From the NCBI RefSeq assembly GCF_034661295.1, contig NZ_CP141062.1, positions 1,488,001 through 1,552,000 on the forward strand: a DNA stretch of 64,000 nucleotides. Direction: 5' to 3'. A program made the translations under genes and the position numbers. Under the pieces are notes generated by a model. That model was not told the origin of the DNA, made no database searches, and was given only the letters and a program-made list of their open reading frames with translations. The first letter of the stretch is position 1, and every line of letters begins with the position of its first letter. The stretch comes from Faecalibacter sp. LW9 (lineage in GTDB: Bacteria > Bacteroidota > Bacteroidia > Flavobacteriales > Weeksellaceae). Positions 48,386 through 57,051 of the stretch are shown here, in pieces.

Positions 48386-51300
48386 TTACTTATTACGGTA
48401 TTCGTTCCAAGTTTTGATTTTTAAATCTTCCATTGTTAACGTTGTAAATGCGTTGATGAAAGCCGAAGCTAAACGTGCATTCGTAACTAATGGAATGTTG
48501 AAATCTACTGCTGTACGACGAATTTGGTAATCGTTATCTAATTCCGCTTTTGTTAAGTTTTTCGGGATGTTGATCACCATATCAATTTTCTTATCGTGTA
48601 AGTAAGACATAACGTTTGGTTCTTTCTTATCCGATGGCCAGTATACTAACGTCGAGTAAACATCATTTTCAGTAAAGAATTTGTGTGTTCCTTCTGTTGC
48701 GTAGATTTTGTATCCTTTCTCGATTAATTGTTTCGCAGGCGCTAATAAAGCCACTTTAGATTCAATTGGTCCTCCAGAGATTAAAACTGTTTTCTCAGGA
48801 ATTTCGTAACCTACCGATAACATCGATTTTAATAAAGCTTCTTCTGCTGTATCTCCAATACATCCAACTTCACCTGTAGAAGACATATCTACTGATAAAA
48901 CTGGGTCAGCACCAGCTAAACGTGTAAATGAGAACTGAGACGCTTTAACACCTACGTAATCTAAATCGTAAACGATTTCTGAGTGTCCTTTTTCAACTTC
49001 TAATCCTAATAAAACTTTAGTCGCTTTTTCGATTAAGTTATTTCCTGCCACTTTCGATACGAATGGGAACGAACGAGATGCACGAATATTTGTTTCGATT
49101 ACACGAACTGTATTGTTTTTCGATAAGAACTGAATGTTCATTGGTCCAGAGATTTCGAAACGTTTTGCAATTTTCGCTGCAACTTTACGCATTTGGCGAA
49201 TTGTTTCGATATACACTTTTTGAGGTGGATAGTACATTGTTGCATCACCAGAGTGAACTCCAGCAAACTCAACGTGCTCAGAAACTGCGTAATCTACAAT
49301 TTCTCCGTTTTGGCAAACTGCATCTAACTCGATTTCTTTTGCTCCTTGAACGAATTCAGAAACTACAACTGGATAGTCTGGAGAAACTTCTTTCGCTAAT
49401 TTTAAGAATGCATCTAATTCTTCTGTATTGGATACGACGTTCATTGCCGCTCCAGATAATACGTATGAAGGACGAATTAACACAGGGAATCCAACTTCTT
49501 CTACAAATTGGTGTACTGCTTCTAGAGAAGATAACTCTTTCCAACGTGGTTGGTCAATTCCTAATTCATCTAAGATTTCAGAGAATTTGTGACGATTTTC
49601 TGCATCATCAATACGTAAAGGAGAAGTTCCTAAAATATTGATTTTCTCATCGTACAATTTCATTGCTAAGTTGTTTGGAATTTGTCCTCCTGTAGAAATG
49701 ATTGTTCCATCAGGTTGTTCAAAATCCAAGATATCCATTACACGCTCGAACGATAATTCTTCGAAGTATAAACGGTCTGATTCATCATAATCCGTAGAAA
49801 CAGTTTCTGGATTATAGTTGATGATGATTGTTTTGTATCCGTTTTTAGATGCTGTTTGAGCAGCATTTACAGAACACCAGTCGAACTCAACTGACGAACC
49901 GATACGGTAAACACCAGAACCTAAGATACAAACTGATTTTTCAGTCTCCGTTTCGATATCATTCTCAGTTCCGTGGTATGTTACATATAAGTAATTTGTT
50001 TGCGCTGGGAATTCAGCCGCTAACGTATCAATTTGTTTTACAACAGGAACAATTCCAAAGTTTTTACGTAATTCACGAACTGTTAATTCGTTACGGTGAA
50101 CGTTTGTATTTCCTTTAACTAAAACTGCGATTTGTTGATCAGAGAAACCAGCTAATTTGGCACGTTTAACTAAGTCAGCATCCACTTGTTCAAATCTTTC
50201 TAATGCTTCAAATTCTTTCGAAATGTTGAAAATTCTTTCTAAACGTTGTAAGAACCATAAGTCGATCTTCGTTAAATCGTGGATTTTTTCAATTGAATAT
50301 CCCGCTTTGAACGCTTCTGTGATGGCGTATAAACGCTCATCATTTGGTTCAGCTAACCAAGTATCTAAAGATTCTCCTTCTGGGATAACAAATGAATTGG
50401 CTACGAAACCTCTGTGTCCGATGTCTAACATACGAACTCCTTTCTGAATTGCTTCTTCGAAAGAACGTCCGATTGCCATAACCTCACCAACCGATTTCAT
50501 AGCAGAACCGATGTTACGACGAACGCCGTAGAATTTGTTTAAATCCCAACGAGGTAATTTAACTACACAGTAATCTAACGCTGGTTCGAACATCGCAGAT
50601 GTTGTTTGCGTCACGCTGTTTTTTAATTCGTATAAAGAGTATCCTAATGCTAATTTAGCTGCTACGAAAGCTAATGGGTAACCCGTAGCTTTAGATGCTA
50701 AGGCAGAAGAACGAGATAAACGAGCGTTTACCTCAATTACACGGTATTCTTCAGACGTTGGATCAAATGCGTATTGAATGTTACATTCTCCAACTACACC
50801 AAGGTGGCGAATTGTACGAATTGCAACTTCACGTAATTTGTGGTATTCTGAGTTTGTTAATGTTTGAGATGGAGCGATAACGATCGATTCACCGGTGTGA
50901 ACACCGATTGGATCGAAGTTTTCCATATTACAAACTGTAATACAGTTATCGTATGCATCACGTACCACTTCGTACTCAATTTCTTTCCATCCTTTTAATG
51001 ATTCTTCCACTAAAACTTGAGAAGAATAGTTGAATGCTTTTTCAACTAATTCTAATAATTCCTCTTCGTTGTTCGCGAAACCTGAACCTAAACCTCCTAA
51101 AGCGTAAGCTGCACGGATAATTAATGGGAAACCGATACGTTTTCCAGCTTCCATTGCTGCTTCCACTGTTTCAACTGCTTCTGAACGAGCTGTTAAAACA
51201 CCAATTTGGTCTAATTTTTCGATGAAAATATCACGGTCTTCTGTTGCTTCAATGACAGGAATTTGTGTTCCTAAAACTTCAACACCGTATTTTTCAAAGA

Positions 51301-51616
51301 TTTTTTCTTTATTTAATTCAACCGCACAGTTTAAAGCTGTTTGTCCTCCAAAGGCAACTAAAACTCCGTCAGGTTTTTCTTTTTTAATGACTTCTTCTAC
51401 AAAGTAAGGTGTTACAGGTAAGAAGTAAACTTCGTCTGCAATACCTTCAGAAGTTTGAACAGTTGCAATATTTGGATTGATTAAAACTGTTTTAATTCCT
51501 TCTTCTTTTAAGGCTTTTAACGCTTGAGAACCAGAGTAATCAAACTCACCCGCTTGACCAATTTTTAATGCTCCTGATCCTAATACTAATACTTTTTTAA
51601 TATCTTTTTTTAACAT
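48386..51616 (-). CDS. carB: Carbamoyl-phosphate synthase large subunit
   Basis: The 1076-residue protein has the two homologous ATP-grasp halves: KVLVLGSGALKIGQAGEFDYSGSQ at residue 9, and the second half from SVCILGSGVYRIGSSVEFDWCSVNA. The C-terminal MGS-like allosteric domain (about 940-1076) includes EKGYKIYATEGTHKFF. It makes carbamoyl phosphate for arginine and pyrimidines with the glutaminase CarA. It follows carA by 11 bases and is the last gene of the operon before the terminator. Confidence 0.97.
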   Translation of the reverse strand: MLKKDIKKVLVLGSGALKIGQAGEFDYSGSQALKALKEEGIKTVLINPNIATVQTSEGIADEVYFLPVTPYFVEEVIKKEKPDGVLVAFGGQTALNCAVELNKEKIFEKYGVEVLGTQIPVIEATEDRDIFIEKLDQIGVLTARSEAVETVEAAMEAGKRIGFPLIIRAAYALGGLGSGFANNEEELLELVEKAFNYSSQVLVEESLKGWKEIEYEVVRDAYDNCITVCNMENFDPIGVHTGESIVIAPSQTLTNSEYHKLREVAIRTIRHLGVVGECNIQYAFDPTSEEYRVIEVNARLSRSSALASKATGYPLAFVAAKLALGYSLYELKNSVTQTTSAMFEPALDYCVVKLPRWDLNKFYGVRRNIGSAMKSVGEVMAIGRSFEEAIQKGVRMLDIGHRGFVANSFVIPEGESLDTWLAEPNDERLYAITEAFKAGYSIEKIHDLTKIDLWFLQRLERIFNISKEFEALERFEQVDADLVKRAKLAGFSDQQIAVLVKGNTNVHRNELTVRELRKNFGIVPVVKQIDTLAAEFPAQTNYLYVTYHGTENDIETETEKSVCILGSGVYRIGSSVEFDWCSVNAAQTASKNGYKTIIINYNPETVSTDYDESDRLYFEELSFERVMDILDFEQPDGTIISTGGQIPNNLAMKLYDEKINILGTSPLRIDDAENRHKFSEILDELGIDQPRWKELSSLEAVHQFVEEVGFPVLIRPSYVLSGAAMNVVSNTEELDAFLKLAKEVSPDYPVVVSEFVQGAKEIELDAVCQNGEIVDYAVSEHVEFAGVHSGDATMYYPPQKVYIETIRQMRKVAAKIAKRFEISGPMNIQFLSKNNTVRVIETNIRASRSFPFVSKVAGNNLIEKATKVLLGLEVEKGHSEIVYDLDYVGVKASQFSFTRLAGADPVLSVDMSSTGEVGCIGDTAEEALLKSMLSVGYEIPEKTVLISGGPIESKVALLAPAKQLIEKGYKIYATEGTHKFFTENDVYSTLVYWPSDKKEPNVMSYLHDKKIDMVINIPKNLTKAELDNDYQIRRTAVDFNIPLVTNARLASAFINAFTTLTMEDLKIKTWNEYRNK

Positions 51617-51627
51617 CGTGATTCTGA

Positions 51628-52716
51628 TTATGCGTTAGCGCTTTTATATTTTTTTACTTCTTCGATGAATTCATCAAATAAATACTCTGTATCCACTGGA
51701 CCTCCCATGGCTTCTGGGTGGAATTGAACAGTAAAGATTGGTTTAGACTCGTGACGAATCCCTTCACAAGTTCCATCATTTAAGTTGGTAAAGAATGTTT
51801 TGAATCCTTCTGGTAATTTTGAATCATCCACTGCGAAACCGTGGTTTTGAGAAGTGATGAAACATTTTTTCGTACCAACTAATTGTACCGGTTGGTTGTG
51901 CGAACGGTGTCCGTATTTTAATTTAAATGTCGATGCACCAGCTGCTAAACTTACCAATTGGTTTCCTAAACAAATCCCAAAGATTGGTTTATCACCTTTT
52001 AAAGATTCTTTGATATTGTTGATTGTAGGCACACATAAAGCAGGATCTCCAGGTCCATTCGAAATGAATAATCCATCGTACTCTAACGTTGAGTAATCGT
52101 AATCCCAAGGCACACGAATTACTTCAACACCGCGAGTTGTAAAACAACGGATGATGTTATTTTTAACTCCACAGTCGATTAAAACAATTTTTACATCAGC
52201 ACCTTCGTTGTAGCGAATTACTTCTTTACAAGAAACTTGATCTACTAAATTATCTAAATCTGGATTGTAAAATTCTACGTCTGTATCTGCAACGATTTTA
52301 CCTAAAGTAGAACCTTGCTCACGTAATTTCTTCGTGATCATACGTGTATCTACACCGTAAATTCCAGGGATATTTTGGCTTTCTAACCAAGCACCTAATT
52401 TTTGAATCGCATTCCAGTGAGAGTAATCATCAGCGTAATAAGAAATTACTAATCCAGTTACTTGGATTTTGTTTGATTCCATCCAAGCTTCGATTGATTC
52501 AATCATCGCTTTATCGTCTGGAACACCATAGTTTCCGATCATTGGAGCTGTCATTACCATAATCTGACCTTTATAAGAAGGGTCAGTCAAACTTTCATTG
52601 TATCCAACTAATGCTGTGTTGAATACTACTTCTCCTGCGGCAGAAGTGTAAGCACCGAAAGATTTACCTTCGATCTCTAATCCGTCTTGGAATACTAATT
52701 TTACTGTCTTATCCAT
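51628..52716 (-). CDS. carA: Carbamoyl-phosphate synthase small subunit (glutaminase)
   Basis: The 362-residue protein has the CarA N-terminal domain (LVFQDGLEIEGKSFGA). The class I glutamine amidotransferase domain holds the catalytic Cys in GICLGNQLVSLA and the His in QFHPEAMGGP. It releases ammonia from glutamine for CarB. Its start overlaps the end of argD by 8 bases, which suggests translational coupling within argC-argD-carA-carB. Confidence 0.96.
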   Translation of the reverse strand: MDKTVKLVFQDGLEIEGKSFGAYTSAAGEVVFNTALVGYNESLTDPSYKGQIMVMTAPMIGNYGVPDDKAMIESIEAWMESNKIQVTGLVISYYADDYSHWNAIQKLGAWLESQNIPGIYGVDTRMITKKLREQGSTLGKIVADTDVEFYNPDLDNLVDQVSCKEVIRYNEGADVKIVLIDCGVKNNIIRCFTTRGVEVIRVPWDYDYSTLEYDGLFISNGPGDPALCVPTINNIKESLKGDKPIFGICLGNQLVSLAAGASTFKLKYGHRSHNQPVQLVGTKKCFITSQNHGFAVDDSKLPEGFKTFFTNLNDGTCEGIRHESKPIFTVQFHPEAMGGPVDTEYLFDEFIEEVKKYKSANA

Positions 52717-53845
52717 TGATGATAATGTTAATTTCAGTTTCTAATGCTGATATGAATTTATCTACGTATTGTTTTGTAATAGTAAGTGGTGGTAGTAATC
52801 TGATTACATTTGTTCCAGCGTATCCCACAAAAATGTTATGTTTCGCTAGTAAGTTTTTCTTTAATTCCGCAATTGGGAAGTCGAACTCGATTCCGATCAT
52901 TGATCCACGACCACGAACTTCTTGAATTTTAGGGAATTTATTTAATTGAATACCGATGTATTCACCGATTTCTTTTGCGTTTTCGATTAAGTTTTCTTGC
53001 TCAATTACATCTAAAACTGCAACAGCTGCCGCACATGCTAAGTGGTTTCCTCCGAAAGTTGTTCCTAATAAACCGTAAGACGCTTTAAATTCTGGAGAGA
53101 TTAATACACCACCGATAGGGAATCCATTCCCCATACCTTTCGCCATTGTGATTAAATCTGCTTTGATGTTTGAATGTTGGTGCGCAAAGAATTTCCCTGA
53201 ACGTCCGTATCCTGATTGTACTTCGTCTGCGATTAAAATCACTCCGTTTTCTGTACAAATAGTTCTTAATTCTTGAACAAATTCATCTGAAGGTAAAATG
53301 ATTCCTCCAACCCCTTGGATTGGTTCGTAAATGACTGCAGCAACATCTCCACCAGCGATGATTTCTTTAATTGCATCGATGTTGTAATCAACGAAAGAAA
53401 CTTTGTGGTGTGCGTTGAAAGGCGCAACAATTTTTGGGTTGTCTGTTAAAGCAACTGTTCCTGATGTACGTCCGTGGAAAGCTCCGTTGAACGCAATGAT
53501 ACGATCTTTTCCTGTGTGGAAAGATGCTAATTTCGCTGCATTCTCGTTAGCTTCTGCTCCAGAGTTACATAAGAATAATGTATAGTCATCATATCCTGAT
53601 AATTTCCCTAATTTCTCTGCTAATTCTGTTTGAATTGGAATTTGAACAGAGTTAGAGTAAAATCCGATATTGTTGACTTGTTCTGTAATTTTTTGCACAT
53701 AATGTGGGTGTGCATGCCCGATCGAGATCACTGCGTGACCACCGTATAAGTCTAAATATTCTTTTCCGTTTTCATCCCAAAGAATACAATCTTTAGCTTT
53801 AACCGGAGTTACGTTCATTAATGGATATACGTCGAATAGTTTCAT
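52709..53845 (-). CDS. argD: Acetylornithine aminotransferase (class III, PLP)
   Basis: The 378-residue enzyme starts MKLFDVYPLMNVTPVKAKDCILWDENGKEYLDLYGGHAV. It shows the class III motifs LFLCNSGAEANENAAKLA, VILIADEVQSGYGRSG and the PLP lysine in TMAKGMGNGFPIGG. It transaminates N-acylornithine. Whether the acyl group is acetyl or succinyl cannot be read from the sequence. It lies between the four-helix-bundle cassette and carA. Confidence 0.93.
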   Translation of the reverse strand: MKLFDVYPLMNVTPVKAKDCILWDENGKEYLDLYGGHAVISIGHAHPHYVQKITEQVNNIGFYSNSVQIPIQTELAEKLGKLSGYDDYTLFLCNSGAEANENAAKLASFHTGKDRIIAFNGAFHGRTSGTVALTDNPKIVAPFNAHHKVSFVDYNIDAIKEIIAGGDVAAVIYEPIQGVGGIILPSDEFVQELRTICTENGVILIADEVQSGYGRSGKFFAHQHSNIKADLITMAKGMGNGFPIGGVLISPEFKASYGLLGTTFGGNHLACAAAVAVLDVIEQENLIENAKEIGEYIGIQLNKFPKIQEVRGRGSMIGIEFDFPIAELKKNLLAKHNIFVGYAGTNVIRLLPPLTITKQYVDKFISALETEINIIING

Positions 53846-53859
53846 TTTGTTCTTGTTTT

Positions 53860-53885
53860 ACGCTTAACGGTTTACGCTAAACGAT
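53860..53885. repeat. Left flanking repeat of the four-helix-bundle cassette
   Basis: The sequence ACGCTTAACGGTTTACGCTAAACGA overlaps the 3' end of the cassette gene and is an imperfect inverted copy of the right flank at 54234-54264. It is built from the word TAAACG. Confidence 0.6.
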
Positions 53886-54234
53886 TGTTAATTGTTTTTA
53901 TAAAAGCTAAAATCATTGCTTTTACTTTTTCAACTTGATCTTCAAGTTCCGCAAATGTAACTTCAGTTATCAATTTTAAATCTTTAGATAAGATTAATAG
54001 ATATAACGTTTCATTTGTAGAACCTAAAGCGATGTGAAGGAATCGTAAAAAATCTTTATCAGAATTTCTTCCACTACCTTCCGCTATATTATTCGATATC
54101 GATGTACAAGCTCTTCTTAATTGAGAAGTTAGATTAAACATTTCAGATTTAGGAAAATCAGAAGTTATCTCATAAATTTTCAATGTCAATTGATGAGCTT
54201 CACTCCAAACCTTTATTTTTCTGAAATCTTGCAT
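53872..54234 (-). CDS. Four-helix-bundle protein (S23/IVP family)
   Basis: The 120-residue protein matches the four-helix-bundle family best known from intervening sequences in 23S rRNA genes: FRKIKVWSEAHQLTLKIYEIT, FNLTSQLRRACTSISNNIAEGSGR, FLRFLHIALGSTNETLYLL. The function is unknown; relatives serve as accessory proteins in diversity-generating retroelements. Here it sits inside the arginine operon, 31 bases after argC and 26 before argD. It is nearly abutted by inverted repeats, so the unit looks like a small inserted cassette. It is in the same direction as the operon, so the operon may still be read through. Confidence 0.9.
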   Translation of the reverse strand: MQDFRKIKVWSEAHQLTLKIYEITSDFPKSEMFNLTSQLRRACTSISNNIAEGSGRNSDKDFLRFLHIALGSTNETLYLLILSKDLKLITEVTFAELEDQVEKVKAMILAFIKTINNRLA

Positions 54235-54264
54235 ATCGTTTACCGTTTAGCTTAAAGCGTTAAC
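54234..54264. repeat. Right flanking repeat of the four-helix-bundle cassette
   Basis: ATCGTTTACCGTTTAGC followed by TTAAAGCGTTAACC touches the start codon of the cassette gene. Its reverse complement resembles the left flank, sharing the order CGCTT(T)AA, then GCTAAACG, then AAACGAT. Confidence 0.6.
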
Positions 54265-54265
54265 C

Positions 54266-55252
54266 TTAAAAAGCTACCGTCTTTAAATTAAGTCCTAAAT
54301 TCTCGTCCCATCCGAAGATGATGTTCATATTTTGTACCGCTTGACCTGAAGCACCTTTTGTTAAGTTGTCGATGATCGAAGTGATTAATAAAACATCGTC
54401 TTGTTTTTGGATGTGTAATAAACATTTGTTGGTATTTACCACTTGTTTTAAAGCTATTGGCGCATCCGATACAAATGTGTAAGGCTCATCTTTGTAGTAT
54501 TCTTTGTACAATTGGATCGCCTCTTCTTCTGATAAATCAGATTTTAAATAAACACCGGCTAGAATACCACGAGCAAAATCTCCACGCATTGGTAAGAAAT
54601 ACACTTTGTGATCAAAACCTGGTTGTAATAAATTCAAAGTTTGATAAATTTCTCCTTCGTGTTGGTGCGTAAATTCTTTGTAGAAAGATACATTATTGTT
54701 TCTCCAGCTGAAATGAGTAGAAGCGGATAGCGATTGTCCAGCACCAGTCGAGCCTGTAACAGCGTTGATATGGATGTCTGCATGAATTTTTTTACTGGCA
54801 GCTAATGGTAATAACGCTAATTGAATGGCTGTTGCAAAACATCCTGGGTTCGCAATGTTTTTCGCATCTAAGATGGCAGAACGATTGTATTCTGGTAATC
54901 CGTAAACGAAATCTCTTTCTTCAAATTTTTGATTAGCATCTAATCGGAAATCGTTACTTAAGTCGATGACAACGGTATGCTCAGCATATTTATGATTAGC
55001 TAAAAACTCAGCTGATTTTCCGTGACCTAAACATAAGAAAACAACATCAGCATTTTCATCAATTTTATCCGAAAATACGATATCGGTTTCACCGTATAAA
55101 TCGTCGTGAACCTGAGATACAGGATTTCCTGCATTGGATGTGCTGTATACAGAAGAGATATTGACATTCGGATGATGAATCAAAATGCGAAGTAATTCTC
55201 CGGCAGTGTAACCAGCTCCACCTACGATACTAACATTAATTTTGTGTGTCAT
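54266..55252 (-). CDS. argC: N-acetyl-gamma-glutamyl-phosphate reductase
   Basis: The 328-residue protein has the NADP-binding start VSIVGGAGYTAGELLRILIHHP and the catalytic Cys in NPGCFATAIQLALLPL (about residue 137). VTGSTGAGQSLSASTHFSWR is the substrate region. It reduces N-acyl-glutamyl phosphate made by ArgB. The gene lies 81 bases after argG, separated by a stem-loop, and reads into the four-helix-bundle gene and argD. Confidence 0.95.
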   Translation of the reverse strand: MTHKINVSIVGGAGYTAGELLRILIHHPNVNISSVYSTSNAGNPVSQVHDDLYGETDIVFSDKIDENADVVFLCLGHGKSAEFLANHKYAEHTVVIDLSNDFRLDANQKFEERDFVYGLPEYNRSAILDAKNIANPGCFATAIQLALLPLAASKKIHADIHINAVTGSTGAGQSLSASTHFSWRNNNVSFYKEFTHQHEGEIYQTLNLLQPGFDHKVYFLPMRGDFARGILAGVYLKSDLSEEEAIQLYKEYYKDEPYTFVSDAPIALKQVVNTNKCLLHIQKQDDVLLITSIIDNLTKGASGQAVQNMNIIFGWDENLGLNLKTVAF

Positions 55253-55293
55253 TTGTTATTTTTGCGCGTGTTTATTGTAATCTATATTGAAAT

Positions 55294-55323
55294 AAAGTGG
55301 ATTCAAGTCAATGAACCCACTTT
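55294..55323 (-). promoter_or_regulatory. Stem-loop between argG and argC
   Basis: AAAGTGG ... CCCACTTT, with inner TTCA/TGAA pairs, forms a hairpin. On the minus strand it is followed by ATTTC rather than a clean T-run, so it may attenuate or process the transcript more than end it. Confidence 0.4.
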
Positions 55324-55333
55324 AATGAATCAA

Positions 55334-56515
55334 TTAATCAAAACTATGAACAATCTTTAATTGATTACCAAATATTTTGATAAATCCTCTGGCATCTCTC
55401 GAATCCCAAGCGTCGTTCTCTTCACCATATACAGCAACTTTAGACTGCATCATATCGTAAGGAGATTCGATACCGATCATTGAGAAGTGGTAAGGATTTA
55501 ATTGTAATTTTACTTTACCCGTTACTCTTTCTTGAGAAGACTCTAAGAAAGCCTCGATGTCACGCATCACAGGATCTAGATACTGAGCTTCGTGTAATAA
55601 AGTTCCGTACCAATTAGATAAAGAATCTTTGTGTAATAACTGCCATCTTGTTAACGTGTGTTTCTCTAACAAGTGGTGTGCTTTAATTAAGATATAAGCA
55701 GCAGGCGCTTCAAAACCTACACGTCCTTTGATTCCTAAAATAGTATCACCAACGTGGATATCACGACCGATTGCGTATTCACCTCCAATTTTGTTTAATT
55801 TTTGAATTAAATCAACCGGAGACATTTTTTCACCATCTAAAGCAACTGGAATTCCTTTTTCGAATTCAACTTCGATGATAGAAGATTCTGTTTTTGATAA
55901 TTGTGTTGGGTAAGCTTCTTCTGGTAAAGCTTCGTTAGAAGTTAATGTTTCAACACCTCCAACTGAAGTTCCCCAAATACCTACGTTGATCGAGTATTTT
56001 GCTTTTTCCCAGCTATAATTTACTCCTTTAGAAATTAAGTAATCTACTTCTTGTTGACGAGATAATTTTTCGTCACGGATAGGAGTGATGATTTTTGAAT
56101 TTGGAGAGATCACTGCGAAAGCAACGTCAAAACGAATTTGATCATTTCCTGCACCTGTTGATCCGTGTACGATGTATTCAGCTTCTACATCTTTTGCGTA
56201 CTGAGCAATAGCAATTGATTGGAACATACGTTCAGCACTTACAGATAATGGGTAAGTGTTGTTCTTTAAGATGTTTCCGTAAATTAAGTAGCGAACACAA
56301 TCGTTATAATATTTATCTGTAATATCGATTGTTACGTGTTTAGAAGAACCTAATTCGTAAGCACGAGTTTCGATTTCTTTTAACTCTTCCTCTGAAAATC
56401 CACCCGTATTTACAATGACTGTGTGAACTTCCATTCCTTGATCTTTTGTTAAGTTAACTAAACAGTAAGATGTATCTAAACCACCACTGTAAGCTAAAAC
56501 CGCTTTATTGCTCAT
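55334..56515 (-). CDS. argG: Argininosuccinate synthase
   Basis: The 393-residue enzyme has the PP-loop AYSGGLDTSYCLVNL near the N-terminus, EYIVHGSTGAGNDQIRFDVAF, and the later NPYHFSMIGIESPYDMM. It joins citrulline and aspartate using ATP. It is 4 bases downstream of argR, so argR-argG form one transcript. argH is not in the window. Confidence 0.96.
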   Translation of the reverse strand: MSNKAVLAYSGGLDTSYCLVNLTKDQGMEVHTVIVNTGGFSEEELKEIETRAYELGSSKHVTIDITDKYYNDCVRYLIYGNILKNNTYPLSVSAERMFQSIAIAQYAKDVEAEYIVHGSTGAGNDQIRFDVAFAVISPNSKIITPIRDEKLSRQQEVDYLISKGVNYSWEKAKYSINVGIWGTSVGGVETLTSNEALPEEAYPTQLSKTESSIIEVEFEKGIPVALDGEKMSPVDLIQKLNKIGGEYAIGRDIHVGDTILGIKGRVGFEAPAAYILIKAHHLLEKHTLTRWQLLHKDSLSNWYGTLLHEAQYLDPVMRDIEAFLESSQERVTGKVKLQLNPYHFSMIGIESPYDMMQSKVAVYGEENDAWDSRDARGFIKIFGNQLKIVHSFD

Positions 56516-56519
56516 TTTG

Positions 56520-56972
56520 TTATTTGTTTATATTGGGAACTATTGTTTTTAATTCTGTTGTTACCTCTTCTCGAGTACTTGTTTCTTTCATGATGATCAA
56601 AATGGTGTCATCTCCTGCGATAGTACCGATGATGCTTTTGAAAGGCGCATTGTCAATCTCGAAAGCTAAACTTGTTGCGTAACCTGGTTTGGTTTTGATA
56701 ACCCCTAAGTTCTGAGAAAAAGTTAGCGTAACTTGATTCGTATGCGTTATGGTTTGATGAGAATGTTCGTTTTCTGTAAGTTTATAAATGTAATTTCCAT
56801 TATGATTTGGAAACTTAGAAACTTTTAATTCGCGTAAATCTCTTGATAAAGTTGCTTGAGTGACCACGATGTCCAGGTCCATTAACTTTTTTAAAAGTTC
56901 ATCTTGACTTCCAATTTCTTCAGTAGAAATCAATTCTTTAATTACCTGGAATCTGTATTTTTTATTACTCAT
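56520..56972 (-). CDS. argR: Arginine repressor
   Basis: The 150-residue protein has the N-terminal winged helix (KYRFQVIKELISTEEIGSQDELLKKL, VTQATLSRDLRELKVSK). The C-terminal oligomerisation and arginine-binding domain contains GTIAGDDTILIIMKE. It binds ARG boxes when arginine is plentiful. Two ARG-box-like palindromes lie directly upstream, so it probably represses itself and argG. Confidence 0.95.
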   Translation of the reverse strand: MSNKKYRFQVIKELISTEEIGSQDELLKKLMDLDIVVTQATLSRDLRELKVSKFPNHNGNYIYKLTENEHSHQTITHTNQVTLTFSQNLGVIKTKPGYATSLAFEIDNAPFKSIIGTIAGDDTILIIMKETSTREEVTTELKTIVPNINK

Positions 56973-56990
56973 TTTGAATATTTATTCGAA
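56973..56990. promoter_or_regulatory. ARG box 1 at the argR start
   Basis: TTTGAATATTTATTCGAA matches the ArgR operator consensus WNTGAATWWWWATTCANW at all but one position. It lies between the minus-7 element and the argR ATG, so a bound repressor would cover the transcription start. Confidence 0.75.
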
Positions 56991-56998
56991 AATTTATG

Positions 56999-57006
56999 CA
57001 AATATA
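56999..57006 (-). promoter_or_regulatory. Minus-7 element of the argR-argG promoter
   Basis: TATATTTG on the minus strand matches TAnnTTTG, 26 bases before the argR start. No well-spaced TTG is present; an A/T-run occupies that position. Confidence 0.55.
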
Positions 57007-57033
57007 CTATTTTTAGACAAAAAAAAACCTAAG

Positions 57034-57051
57034 AACGAATATTTATTCATC
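57034..57051. promoter_or_regulatory. ARG box 2
   Basis: AACGAATATTTATTCATC resembles the ARG-box consensus (differences at the T before GAAT and at the last base). It lies 61 bases, about six helical turns, from box 1 and overlaps the end of the GNAT gene. Confidence 0.65.

Noticed and set aside
49063-50447. Long plus-strand frames opposite carB, up to 192 codons
   Set aside because: They mirror the codon pattern of carB on the other strand, are rich in Leu, Arg and Gln, and show no motif.
53872-54234. The four-helix-bundle gene as part of a diversity-generating retroelement
   Set aside because: No reverse transcriptase, template repeat or variable repeat is visible around it.
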